A DNA stretch of 32,561 bases, from contig NZ_JADWYO010000067.1 of assembly GCF_022414595.1 (NCBI RefSeq), forward strand, positions 1 to 32,561, given 5' to 3'. Below, piece after piece: positions 17,479 to 24,471 of this stretch. A program made the position numbers and the translations under genes. Under the pieces are notes generated by a model. That model was not told the DNA's origin and ran no database searches. It worked only from the letters and a program-made list of their open reading frames with translations. The DNA comes from Streptomyces sp. MUM 203J (GTDB taxonomy: Bacteria > Actinomycetota > Actinomycetes > Streptomycetales > Streptomycetaceae). Position 1 is the first letter of the stretch; every line of letters starts with the position of its first letter.

Positions 17479-18516
17479 ATGAGCTACAACCAGCCGGGCC
17501 CGTACGGCGGGCAGCAGCCCCAGCAGCCCGGCCCGTACGGGCAGCCGGGGCCCTACGGCCAGCCGGGAGGCCAGCCGAACCCGTACGGCCAGCCGCCACA
17601 GGCCCCGCCGCCGCAGCAGCCCGGCTACGGTTACCCGCCGCAGGCCCCGCAGGGGCAGCCCGGGTACGGCTACCCGCAGCAGCCTCCGGCCCAGCCGAAC
17701 CCGTACGGACAGCCCCCGCAGCAGCCGAACCCGTACGGGCAGCCCCCGCAGCAGCCCAACCCGTACGGCGCGGCCCCGGGCGGCTACCCGGGTGCCCCCG
17801 TCCCGCCCGCGGGCTCCTCGAAGAAGAAGACCGGCCTCATCATCGGCATCGCCGCGGGCGTGGTGGCCCTGGCGGTCGGCGCGTGGTTCGTGTTCGGGGG
17901 CGGAGGCAGCAGCGCGGTGGCCGAGGACACCAAGGGCTACAAGATCACTCCGGCCGACTCCGTCGGCGGCTTCAAGAAGTCCGGCCCGGACCGGCAGGTC
18001 CCGTTGGACGAGAAGGCGAAGGCCAACGGGGCCGCCAACGGAATCGCCGACCCCCAGATGGTCCTGGCCAACTACAAGGCAGGGGACACGTCCAGTCCGC
18101 TGACGGGCCGCAGCATGAGTCTGACCGGGATCTGGGGCGAGATCGAGGACCCGGAGGCGACCATCGACAAGGGCTTCGCGAACGTCGGGAAGAACCAGGC
18201 GGCGGGCGCCCAGCCCGGCGAAAGGGTCTTCAAGATGGAGCCCGTGGGCAGTCCCGAGGAGAAGACCCCCGAGGGGTTCGAGGGCGCCCTGATGAAGTGC
18301 CAGTACGTCAAGCTGGACAACCCGCAGGGTGATGGCAGCATCGAGAAGGGGCCCAAGGAGATCCAGATTCCCACCTGCATCTGGGCCGACTACAGCACCT
18401 ACGGCGTCGTCAACCTCATGGACCCCGCCAAGGCCCTGACCGGACAGGCCGGGACACTTGACGAGGTGGCCGATCTGACGGCCGAGCACTACAAGGCCTC
18501 GCGCTCCAAGGCGTGA
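17479..18516 (+). CDS. Pro/Gln/Tyr/Gly-rich single-span membrane protein of unknown function
   Basis: The 345-residue protein has three parts: a low-complexity cytoplasmic N-terminus (1-112) built from GPYGQP, PNPYGQPPQQ and GYGYPQ repeats; one membrane span at about 117-138 (TGLIIGIAAGVVALAVGAWFVF) preceded by SSKKK; and a ~205-residue C-terminal domain, probably outside the cell, with two cysteines (MKCQYV and PTCIWAD) that could form a disulfide. This layout is common in actinobacterial membrane proteins, where the N-terminal arm may bind partners or self-associate. I do not recognise the C-terminal domain. The ATG at 17479 follows GGGGGAA at 8 nt. It is divergent from valS (138-bp gap) and is not in an obvious operon. 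Confidence 0.85.
   Translation: MSYNQPGPYGGQQPQQPGPYGQPGPYGQPGGQPNPYGQPPQAPPPQQPGYGYPPQAPQGQPGYGYPQQPPAQPNPYGQPPQQPNPYGQPPQQPNPYGAAPGGYPGAPVPPAGSSKKKTGLIIGIAAGVVALAVGAWFVFGGGGSSAVAEDTKGYKITPADSVGGFKKSGPDRQVPLDEKAKANGAANGIADPQMVLANYKAGDTSSPLTGRSMSLTGIWGEIEDPEATIDKGFANVGKNQAAGAQPGERVFKMEPVGSPEEKTPEGFEGALMKCQYVKLDNPQGDGSIEKGPKEIQIPTCIWADYSTYGVVNLMDPAKALTGQAGTLDEVADLTAEHYKASRSKA
17691..17770 (+). repeat. Tandem repeat, 30-bp unit, coding for PNPYGQPPQQ
   Basis: About 2.7 near-identical copies of a 30-bp unit (CCGTACGG recurs at 17701, 17731 and 17761) encode PNPYGQPPQQ. A related copy lies near 17571. Copy number is likely to vary between strains. Confidence 0.75.
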
Positions 18517-18681
18517 TCACATCACCAGGCTCCAGCGCCCCAGGAGTGCGCCCACCGGGCCCTGCGGTGTCCGTGCGCGCAGGCTGAACCCCCGGCATCC
18601 GGCCGACCGCCCGGCCGCCGAGGGTTCGGTGAGGTCGTCGCGCACACGATCACCGAGGCCGTCGGACTCAGGGGATCGGCG

Positions 18682-18785
18682 ACGAAGAAACGAATCTCCG
18701 GCATCGCAGCAGCTGCGCTCGCCGTGACCTTCACACCGGCGGAGCGACATCGGCGTCGGCGGCGAGGAGCGCGTGCAAGCCCTGA
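18682..18785 (+). pseudogene. Possible remnant of a secreted-protein gene (signal peptide only)
   Basis: From an ACG at 18682, with AGGGGA upstream like a ribosome-binding site, the frame reads TKKRISGIAAAALAVTFT, a typical Streptomyces signal-peptide start. Shifting frame at 18736-18738 continues it as GGATSASAAR, ending with an ASA-A cleavage-like motif, then stops at 18785. A lost ATG (now ACG), a frameshift and no mature domain would make it a decayed gene. This is my reading of a short stretch, and chance cannot be excluded. Confidence 0.3.
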
Positions 18786-18818
18786 GCGAGCCGGATCTTC
18801 CCTGGAGTGCAGCGAGAA

Positions 18819-18859
18819 GGGCGCCCGGCCGGTTCGGTGAACGAACCGGCCGGGCGCCC
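18819..18859 (-). terminator. Terminator hairpin after clpX
   Basis: A perfect 18-bp inverted repeat (18819-18836 with 18842-18859, 5-nt loop) lies 18 nt past the clpX stop. Confidence 0.85.
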
Positions 18860-18877
18860 CTGTGTGTGGGCCTGCCG

Positions 18878-20161
18878 TCAGGCGGACTTCTCGTGCCGCC
18901 CCTGGTCCTTCACGACCCTCGGGACCAGTGTCGGGTTGACGTTGTTGTGGACGACGTCCTCGGTGATGACGACGCGGGCCACGTCCTTGCGGGACGGGAC
19001 CTCGTACATCACGGACATCAGGACTTCCTCCATGATCGCGCGCAGGCCGCGCGCTCCCGTGCCGCGCAGGATGGCCTGGTCCGCGATGGCCTCCAGGGCG
19101 GGGCGGTCGAAGTCCAGTTCCACGCCGTCGAGTTCGAAGAGGCGCTGGTACTGCTTGACCAGAGCGTTGCGGGGTTCGACGAGGATCTTCAGGAGGGCTT
19201 CGCGGTCCAGGTTGTGGACGCTCGTGATGACCGGGAGGCGGCCGATGAACTCCGGGATCATCCCGAACTTCACCAGGTCCTCCGGCATGACGTCCTGGAA
19301 CTGGTCGCGGGCCTCGATCTCCCTCTTCGAGCGGATGGTGGCGCCGAAGCCGATGCCCTTGGCCCCGGCCCTCGACTCGATGATCCGCTCAAGGCCCGCG
19401 AAGGCGCCGCCCACGATGAACAGGACGTTCGTCGTGTCGATCTGGATGAACTCCTGGTGGGGGTGCTTTCGGCCGCCCTGCGGCGGAACCGAGGCCGTGG
19501 TGCCTTCCAGGATCTTCAGCAGGGCCTGCTGGACGCCCTCGCCGCTCACGTCGCGCGTGATCGACGGGTTCTCGCTCTTGCGGGCCACCTTGTCGATCTC
19601 GTCGATGTAGATGATCCCGGTTTCGGCCTTCTTGACGTCGTAGTCGGCGGCCTGGATGAGCTTCAGCAGGATGTTCTCGACGTCTTCGCCCACGTATCCC
19701 GCCTCCGTCAGGGCCGTCGCGTCCGCGATGGCGAACGGAACGTTCAGCATGCGGGCCAGCGTCTGGGCCAGGAGGGTCTTGCCGGAGCCGGTGGGGCCCA
19801 GCAACAGGATGTTGGACTTGGCGAGTTCGATCGCGTCGTCCCGGCCCTGCGCGCCGCCGTTCTCGCCGGCCTGGACGCGCTTGTAGTGGTTGTACACCGC
19901 GACCGAGAGCGCCTTCTTCGCCGGCTCCTGGCCGACGACGTAGCTCTCCAGGAACTCGTAGATCTCGCGGGGCTTGGGGAGTTCCTCCCACCGCACCTCG
20001 CTGGTCTCCGCGAGTTCCTCCTCGATGATCTCGTTGCAGAGGTCGATGCACTCGTCGCAGATGTACACACCGGGGCCTGCGATGAGCTTCTTCACCTGCT
20101 TCTGGCTCTTGCCGCAGAACGAGCACTTGAGCAGATCGCCGCCATCACCGATGCGTGCCAC
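18878..20161 (-). CDS. clpX: ATP-dependent Clp protease ATP-binding subunit ClpX
   Basis: The 427-residue AAA+ unfoldase recognises substrates and feeds them to ClpP. The N-terminal C4 zinc domain has C13, C16, C35 and C38 (KCSFCGKS; YICDECID). Walker A is GPTGSGKT at 122-129, the pore loop GYVG is at 155-158 and Walker B is IIYIDEID at 183-190. The ClpP-docking loop carries IGFGA after RAGAKG. The length is normal for the family. The GTG at 20161 has GAAGGGG about 8 nt upstream. clpX is transcribed in the same direction as clpP1-clpP2, but a perfect hairpin after clpP2 makes a separate promoter likely. Confidence 0.97.
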   Translation of the reverse strand: MARIGDGGDLLKCSFCGKSQKQVKKLIAGPGVYICDECIDLCNEIIEEELAETSEVRWEELPKPREIYEFLESYVVGQEPAKKALSVAVYNHYKRVQAGENGGAQGRDDAIELAKSNILLLGPTGSGKTLLAQTLARMLNVPFAIADATALTEAGYVGEDVENILLKLIQAADYDVKKAETGIIYIDEIDKVARKSENPSITRDVSGEGVQQALLKILEGTTASVPPQGGRKHPHQEFIQIDTTNVLFIVGGAFAGLERIIESRAGAKGIGFGATIRSKREIEARDQFQDVMPEDLVKFGMIPEFIGRLPVITSVHNLDREALLKILVEPRNALVKQYQRLFELDGVELDFDRPALEAIADQAILRGTGARGLRAIMEEVLMSVMYEVPSRKDVARVVITEDVVHNNVNPTLVPRVVKDQGRHEKSA

Positions 20162-20256
20162 GAGGTGCTTCCCCTTCGCCTGGGAGCGGCTTGTCAGCTG
20201 CCCGCTCCTGGTGCCTCATATCCGACGGTACCTTGCCGGGCCCCTTGTTCGGGCCC

Positions 20257-20286
20257 CCCTTGGCGCGGTTCACACCGCGCCAAGGG
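20257..20286 (-). terminator. Terminator hairpin after clpP2
   Basis: CCCTTGGCGCGGT (20257-20269) pairs perfectly with ACCGCGCCAAGGG (20274-20286) around a 4-nt loop, 11 nt past the clpP2 stop. It separates the clpP1-clpP2 operon from clpX. Confidence 0.85.
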
Positions 20287-20297
20287 AAGGTCGAGCG

Positions 20298-20957
20298 TCA
20301 GGCCGCCGCAGCCGCCGTGCTCTTGCGGGTCGAGACGATCTGGTCGATCAGGCCGTACGCCAGGGCGTCCTCGGCCGTGAGGATCTTGTCACGCTCGATG
20401 TCGTCGCGGATCTTCTCGATGGGGTTGTTGGAGTGCCTGGCGAGCAGCTCCTCCAGCTGGGTGCGCATGCGCAGGATCTCGTTGGCCGCGATCTCCAGGT
20501 CGGAGAGCTGCTCACGGCCGGTGCCGCCGGAGGGCTGGTGGATCAGCACGCGGGCGTTCGGCAGCGCCATGCGCTTGCCGGGGGTGCCGGCGGCGAGCAG
20601 CACGGCGGCGGCGGAGGCGGCCTGGCCCATGCAGACCGTCTGGATGTCCGGCTTCACGAACTGCATCGTGTCGTAGATGGCCGTGAGGGCCGTCATCGAG
20701 CCGCCGGGGCTGTTGATGTAGATGGAGATGTCCCGGTCCGGGTCCATCGACTCCAGGCACAGCAGCTGCGCCATCACGTCGTTGGCGGAGGCGTCGTCGA
20801 TCTGCACGCCGAGGAAGATCACGCGCTCTTCGAAGAGCTTCGCGTACGGGTCGTACTCGCGCACGCCCTGGGAGGTGCGCTCGACGAAGCGCGGGACGAC
20901 GTACCGGTTGTCCACCTGCGGGCCGGTGTAGAGGCCGCTTGCGGAGAAGTTGCTCAT
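20298..20957 (-). CDS. clpP2: ATP-dependent Clp protease proteolytic subunit ClpP2
   Basis: The 219-residue serine peptidase carries the Ser-His-Asp triad: S115 in MGQAASAAA, H140 in VLIHQPSGG and D190 in DIERDK. The longer N-terminus (GLYTGPQVDNRYVVPRFVERTSQG) and second position in the operon match actinobacterial ClpP2, which joins ClpP1 in a mixed tetradecamer. The C-terminus is poly-Ala. The ATG at 20957 has only a weak ribosome-binding site (GGTG about 8 nt away), which fits translation coupled to clpP1, whose stop lies 80 bp upstream. Expression of the pair is likely to be controlled from the ClgR-type site upstream of clpP1. Confidence 0.96.
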   Translation of the reverse strand: MSNFSASGLYTGPQVDNRYVVPRFVERTSQGVREYDPYAKLFEERVIFLGVQIDDASANDVMAQLLCLESMDPDRDISIYINSPGGSMTALTAIYDTMQFVKPDIQTVCMGQAASAAAVLLAAGTPGKRMALPNARVLIHQPSGGTGREQLSDLEIAANEILRMRTQLEELLARHSNNPIEKIRDDIERDKILTAEDALAYGLIDQIVSTRKSTAAAAA

Positions 20958-21037
20958 GGGGTGTTCACCATCCTGGTGCCTGGTACCTGGGGCGTTCTGC
21001 GGGCTGGGGCGGGTGCGGGTGCGGTGCGGGCGGCTGC

Positions 21038-21655
21038 TCAGGCGCCGGTGCCGCCACCGCCCGGAACGCCCGAGGCGGCCGAGATGATCTCGTCGAGAAG
21101 GCCGTACTCCTTGGCCTCCTCGGCGGTGAACCAGCGGTCGCGGTCACCGTCGCGGATGATCGTCTCCACGGTCTGGCCGGAGTGGTGCGCGGTGATCTCG
21201 GCCATGCGCTTCTTCGTACGGAGGAGGTACTCGGCCTGGATCTTGATGTCCGAGGCGGTACCGCCGATGCCGGCGGAGCCCTGGTGCATCAGGATGTCGG
21301 TGTTCGGCAGCGCGAAGCGCTTTCCGGCGGTGCCGCCGGTCAGCAGGAACTGCCCCATGGAGGCGGCCATGCCCATGCCGATCGTGACGACGTCGTTCGG
21401 GATGTACTGCATGGTGTCGTAGATCGCCATGCCGGCCGTCACCGAGCCGCCGGGGCTGTTGATGTACAGGTAGATGTCCTTGTCCGGGTCGGCGGCAAGG
21501 AGCAGCATCTGCGCGGTGATCTTGTTGGCGATCTCATCGTCCACCTGCTGGCCGAGGAAGATGATGCGCTCGCCGAGCAGCCGGTTGTACACATGGTCGC
21601 CGAGGCCACCACCGATGGACGGCTCACCGGCGGCGTAAGGCATCAGATTCGTCAC
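21038..21655 (-). CDS. clpP1: ATP-dependent Clp protease proteolytic subunit ClpP1
   Basis: This 205-residue ClpP has S99 in MGMAASMGQ, H124 in ILMHQGSAG and D173 in DRDRWF as the triad. The GTG at 21655 (MTNLMPYAAGEPS) is chosen because AGGTGG lies 4 nt upstream and the MTNLMP start is conserved; the ATG at 21643 is internal. The residue after His-Gln is Gly (HQGSAG) where most ClpPs have Pro. The gene heads the clpP1-clpP2 operon. A GTTCGC-N5-GCG site about 130 bp upstream suggests activation by ClgR. The C-terminus ends in a Gly-rich GVPGGGGTGA. Confidence 0.96.
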   Translation of the reverse strand: MTNLMPYAAGEPSIGGGLGDHVYNRLLGERIIFLGQQVDDEIANKITAQMLLLAADPDKDIYLYINSPGGSVTAGMAIYDTMQYIPNDVVTIGMGMAASMGQFLLTGGTAGKRFALPNTDILMHQGSAGIGGTASDIKIQAEYLLRTKKRMAEITAHHSGQTVETIIRDGDRDRWFTAEEAKEYGLLDEIISAASGVPGGGGTGA

Positions 21656-21743
21656 GTATCCACCTGCTCGTCTCTTGACGGCTGCGGCCGTCTCAGCATG
21701 TTGCGTTTCGCGGGCGGGTAGTCCCCTGCCCTCGTATTCATGG

Positions 21744-21749
21744 ACCCTA
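21744..21749 (-). promoter_or_regulatory. Candidate -10 box of the clpP1 promoter
   Basis: TAGGGT on the minus strand, which would place the start site near 21737 and leave an ~80-nt leader before clpP1. The ClgR-type site would then sit at about -51 to -64, suitable for an activator. No good -35. Confidence 0.4.
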
Positions 21750-21787
21750 ACGCGCAGGTGGGCGGGCGCCATCCCGCTTCCCGAGCT

Positions 21788-21801
21788 GTTCGCTGGGAGC
21801 G
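21788..21801 (-). promoter_or_regulatory. ClgR-type operator upstream of clpP1
   Basis: GTTCGC-TGGGA-GCG on the plus strand matches exactly the GTTCGC-N5-GCG motif reported for ClgR, the activator of clp and lon genes in Streptomyces (recalled from the literature). It lies between tig and clpP1, 133 bp before the clpP1 start. Confidence 0.75.
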
Positions 21802-21844
21802 CAAGGTAGTTGGCCCGGGGTGGGTCGGGCCTGAGGGGGTAAGA

Positions 21845-21883
21845 CGGCGGGCCCCGGGCGCGCTGTGCGCCCGGGGCCCGCCG
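21845..21883 (-). terminator. Terminator hairpin after tig
   Basis: A perfect 17-bp, almost all-GC inverted repeat (21845-21861 with 21867-21883, loop GCTGT) lies 40 nt past the tig stop codon. Confidence 0.85.
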
Positions 21884-21923
21884 GTGAAGGTCGGCACGAG
21901 GCCGGGGCCTCGGTCCTGGAGGC

Positions 21924-23309
21924 TCAGGCCTCGGTCTTCTCCGTGGCCTCGGCGGACGCGTCGGCGGCGGCCTCGGCACCCTCGGTGGCCTCGTCCTCGT
22001 CGTCGTCCAGGACGACCGGCTCGCCGTCGGTGTCGACGACCTTGGCGGCCTCGACGACCAGGGCCAGGGCCTTGCCGCGGGCGACCTCGCCGACGAGCAT
22101 CGGGACCTGGTTGCCCTGGACGACGGCCTGGGCGAACTGGTCGGGGCTCATGCCGGAGGAGGCGGCGCGGCGCATGAGGTGCTCGGTGAGCTCCTCCTGG
22201 TTGACGTTGACCTTCTCCCGGTTGACCAGCTCGTCGAGGATGAACTGGGTCTTGATGCCCTTGACCGCCTGCTCGCGGGTCTCCTCGTCGAACTCCTCCG
22301 CGGTCTTGCCCTGGAGCTCGAGGTACTTGTCCAGCGTGAGGCCCATCTGGCCGAGCTGGTGGTTCTCCAGGTTGTGCTTGCGGGTGTTGACCTCGTCCTC
22401 GAGCAGCTTCTCGGGGACCGGGACCTCGGTCAGCTTCAGCAGCTCGTCCAGGACGCGCTCCTGGGCCTGGGTGGCCTGGTCGTACTGCTTCATGTTCTCC
22501 AGGCGCTTGCGGCTGTCCGCCTTCAGCTCCTCGAGGGTGTCGAACTCGCTCGCCAGCTGGGCGAACTCGTCGTCCAGCTCGGGAAGCTCACGGGCCGCGA
22601 CGGCGGTGACCTTCACGGTGACCTCGGCGTCCTTGCCCTCGGCGGAGCCGCCCTTCAGCGTGGAGGTGAAGGTGGCCTCGCCGCCGGCCTCCAGGCCGGT
22701 GACGGCCTCGTCGATGCCGTCGAGCAGCTCGCCGGAGCCGATGGTGTACTGCACGCCGTCGGCGACACCGTCCGGGAGGACCTCGCCGTCGACCTTGGCC
22801 TCCAGGTCGACGGTCACGACATCGCCCTCGGCGGCGGCGCGCTCTACCGGGTTGGTGGAGGCGAAGCGCTCGCGGAGCTGCTCCACGGACTTCTCGACGT
22901 CCTCGTCGGTGACCTCGACGGCGTCGACGGTGACCTCGATGCCGGAGAAGTCCGGGATCTCGATGGCCGGGCGGATGTCGACCTCGGCCGTGAAGGCGAG
23001 GACCTCGCCGTCCTTCAGCTCGGTGATGTCGACCTCGGGCTGACCCAGCGGGTTCACCTCGGCCTCGTTGACCGCCTCGGTGTAGAACTTGGGCAGCGCG
23101 TCGTTGACGGCCTCCTCAAGCACCGCACCGCGGCCGAACCGCTGGTCGATCACGCGCGCCGGGACCTTGCCCTTGCGGAAGCCCTTGACCGTGACCTGCT
23201 GGTTGATCTTCTTGTACGCCGCGTCGAGGCTGTCCTTGAGCTCCTCGAAGGGCACCTCGACAGTGAGCCGAACCCGGGTCGGGTTCAGGGTCTCCACGGC
23301 GCTCTTCAC
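21924..23309 (-). CDS. tig: Trigger factor
   Basis: The 461-residue ribosome-associated chaperone has the usual three regions. The N-terminal ribosome-binding domain carries the signature GFRKGKVP at 43-50. The FKBP-type prolyl-isomerase domain follows at about 155-245 (AAAEGDVVTVDLEAKVDGE; GSGELLDGIDEAVTGLEAGGE). The C-terminal helical arms end in an acidic Ala/Glu/Asp tail (DDDEDEATEGAEAA). The GTG at 23309 is chosen because AAGGAG lies 8 nt upstream; the in-frame ATG at 23345 would add 12 unconserved residues. It precedes clpP1 on the same strand, but a strong terminator separates them. tig next to clpP and clpX is a widely conserved order. Confidence 0.96.
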   Translation of the reverse strand: MKSAVETLNPTRVRLTVEVPFEELKDSLDAAYKKINQQVTVKGFRKGKVPARVIDQRFGRGAVLEEAVNDALPKFYTEAVNEAEVNPLGQPEVDITELKDGEVLAFTAEVDIRPAIEIPDFSGIEVTVDAVEVTDEDVEKSVEQLRERFASTNPVERAAAEGDVVTVDLEAKVDGEVLPDGVADGVQYTIGSGELLDGIDEAVTGLEAGGEATFTSTLKGGSAEGKDAEVTVKVTAVAARELPELDDEFAQLASEFDTLEELKADSRKRLENMKQYDQATQAQERVLDELLKLTEVPVPEKLLEDEVNTRKHNLENHQLGQMGLTLDKYLELQGKTAEEFDEETREQAVKGIKTQFILDELVNREKVNVNQEELTEHLMRRAASSGMSPDQFAQAVVQGNQVPMLVGEVARGKALALVVEAAKVVDTDGEPVVLDDDEDEATEGAEAAADASAEATEKTEA

Positions 23310-23516
23310 GGTTCGGTCTCCTTGGTGGCTGATTCTGGCTTTCACCTGGGGCGCCGCCGCTCGGCGGCCTGGCGGCCCAGAGGAGCGGCCCGGTCAGACA
23401 GACACACGGGCACGCAGCTTGCATAGTAACCGCAAGGTGGACGCGCCCCACAACGTGATCTTGATTCCGCGGGAAGCGCGGGAGAGCCCGGACACACGTG
23501 AGCGCCACACGGCTGA

Positions 23517-23593
23517 TGGTCGGGGTGGCGGGATTTGAACCCACGGCCTTCCGCTCCCAAAGCGGACGCGCTACCAAGCTGCGCCACACCCCG
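23517..23593 (-). tRNA. tRNA-Pro (anticodon UGG)
   Basis: The minus strand folds as a cloverleaf: acceptor arms CGGGGTG and CACCCCG, anticodon stem TCCGC/GCGGA with loop TTTGGGA (anticodon TGG), and T-arm GTGGGTTCAAATCCCGC. The discriminator A is followed by an encoded CCA (23519-23517). It reads CCA and, by wobble, CCG codons. Confidence 0.96.
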
Positions 23594-23609
23594 TTTCGGT
23601 GCGACACGT

Positions 23610-23638
23610 AGGGTACATGGCCGCGGATGTGGCGTCGG
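23610..23638 (-). promoter_or_regulatory. Candidate promoter of tRNA-Pro
   Basis: CCGACG (23638-23633, -35-like) and TACCCT (23615-23610, -10-like) on the minus strand are 17 nt apart. The start site would lie about 10 nt before the tRNA. Confidence 0.45.
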
Positions 23639-23652
23639 CCATTTATGGAGTG

Positions 23653-23681
23653 TGCGACCAGGGGGTGTGACCCGCTACGAT
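23653..23681 (+). promoter_or_regulatory. Candidate promoter of tRNA-Gly
   Basis: TGCGAC (23653-23658) and TACGAT (23676-23681) are 17 nt apart. The start site near 23688 leaves a ~44-nt 5' leader for removal by RNase P. Confidence 0.45.
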
Positions 23682-23731
23682 GCTCTTCGTGCCGCACCGT
23701 TCGCCCCCGGGTGACGGGTGGTGCGCTGTTC

Positions 23732-23802
23732 GCGGGCGTAGCTCAATGGTAGAGCCCTAGTCTTCCAAACTAGCTACGCGGGTTCGATTCCCGTCGCCCG
23801 CT
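23732..23802 (+). tRNA. tRNA-Gly (anticodon UCC)
   Basis: The cloverleaf has acceptor arms GCGGGCG/CGCCCGC, anticodon stem CTAGT/ACTAG with loop CTTCCAA (anticodon TCC), T-arm GCGGGTTCGATTCCCGT and discriminator T, normal for tRNA-Gly. CCA is not encoded (CCG follows). It reads GGA and GGG. Confidence 0.96.
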
Positions 23803-23810
23803 CCGCACGA

Positions 23811-23856
23811 CCTCCGGCCCCGCCGGGTGATGATGATCACCCGGCGGGGCCGGAGG
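23811..23856. terminator. Perfect 21-bp bidirectional terminator hairpin
   Basis: Arms 23811-23831 and 23836-23856 are perfectly complementary around a GATG loop. It starts 8 nt past tRNA-Gly and lies about 70 nt past the end of the convergent small membrane-protein gene, so it can serve both. Confidence 0.85.
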
Positions 23857-23924
23857 CGTTCACGGAGTCCCCGGTGGGGGTGGGACCGTGCGGGGGCGGG
23901 GACCCGTCAGGGCGAGGATGCGTC

Positions 23925-24119
23925 TCAGAAGCCGATCTTGCTGATCGACGCCGCTATCTCGTTCAGGAAGTTGCTGATCGTCGGCCCCAGGCCGGAGGAC
24001 GCGAGGAAGAAGCCGAAGAGCGCGGCGACGACCGCCGGTCCGGTCTTGACGGATCCGCCGCGGATCATCACCACGAGGACGATTCCCAACAGCAGCACCA
24101 CAGACAGCGAAACGGCCAC
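23925..24119 (-). CDS. Small two-span membrane protein (64 residues), function unknown
   Basis: The product is almost wholly hydrophobic: a first span at about 3-19 (VSLSVVLLLGIVLVVMI), a short polar turn RGGSVKTGP, a second span at about 28-45 (AVVAALFGFFLASSGLGP), then an amphipathic tail (TISNFLNEIAASISKIGF). The GTG at 24119 has AGGGG 9 nt upstream. The clear ribosome-binding site, sensible topology and clean stop support a real gene despite its size. I do not recognise a named family. It converges on the tRNA-Gly gene and shares the 21-bp terminator. It starts a 352-bp divergent region facing the acyltransferase. Confidence 0.7.
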   Translation of the reverse strand: MAVSLSVVLLLGIVLVVMIRGGSVKTGPAVVAALFGFFLASSGLGPTISNFLNEIAASISKIGF

Positions 24120-24471
24120 AACTGATCACCCCTTGGTCGGTCCCCACGGACGGCCCGGGGGCACACTGCCCGGCACCCCCCGCGCGGTCCATCGTGCCAT
24201 CAACCGCCTCTGAAGTGCTTCCCCGTGACAGGCCGTCGACACCGGGCGCGGCGCGCCCGGCGGATCGGGCGGCCCCCTGCGCCGCCCCTCGGCCGCACAT
24301 CGGTCACAGAACTTCCACAGGGACCGCGCGGGCGTCGTTATCGATCAGTAATCAAGGGAGATCTGCGCCTTTTGATATGGATTTTTCGGTCATTTTCGAG
24401 CGTAACGGTGAGTCACTTTGCCCGCTTTTCCCGGTTTTGGTTTGGCGTGGAGCACGGTTAGTGTGCCTCGG
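24120..24471. other. 352-bp divergent intergenic region with an AT-rich segment
   Basis: The left half is ordinary GC-rich sequence. From about 24340 to 24450 the GC content falls sharply (26 of 60 bases in 24361-24420), with T-runs (TTTTCGG, TTTTCG, GGTTTTGGTTTGG). It probably contains promoters and regulator sites. An open frame from the ATG near 24376 lacks a well-placed ribosome-binding site and I do not annotate it. Confidence 0.6.
24459..24464 (+). promoter_or_regulatory. Candidate -10 box for leaderless acyltransferase transcript
   Basis: TAGTGT ends 7 nt before the ATG at 24472. TTTTGG at 24435-24440 would be a weak -35 with an 18-nt spacer. Confidence 0.45.

Larger units (their letters stand above)
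18517..18877. other. 361-bp region between the Pro-rich membrane protein gene and clpX
   Basis: The right end holds the clpX terminator (18819-18859). The middle holds a possible gene remnant (18682-18785). I see no intact gene in the rest; the short minus-strand frames lack a supported start and any recognised motif. Confidence 0.6.

Noticed and set aside
18522..18750. Short minus-strand frames between clpX and the Pro-rich protein gene
   Set aside because: Overlapping frames with no ribosome-binding site, no conserved motif and no membrane or signal pattern.
23517..23802. tRNA-associated integration site or mobile element
   Set aside because: No integrase, no duplicated tRNA 3' end and no foreign-looking genes beside the tRNAs.
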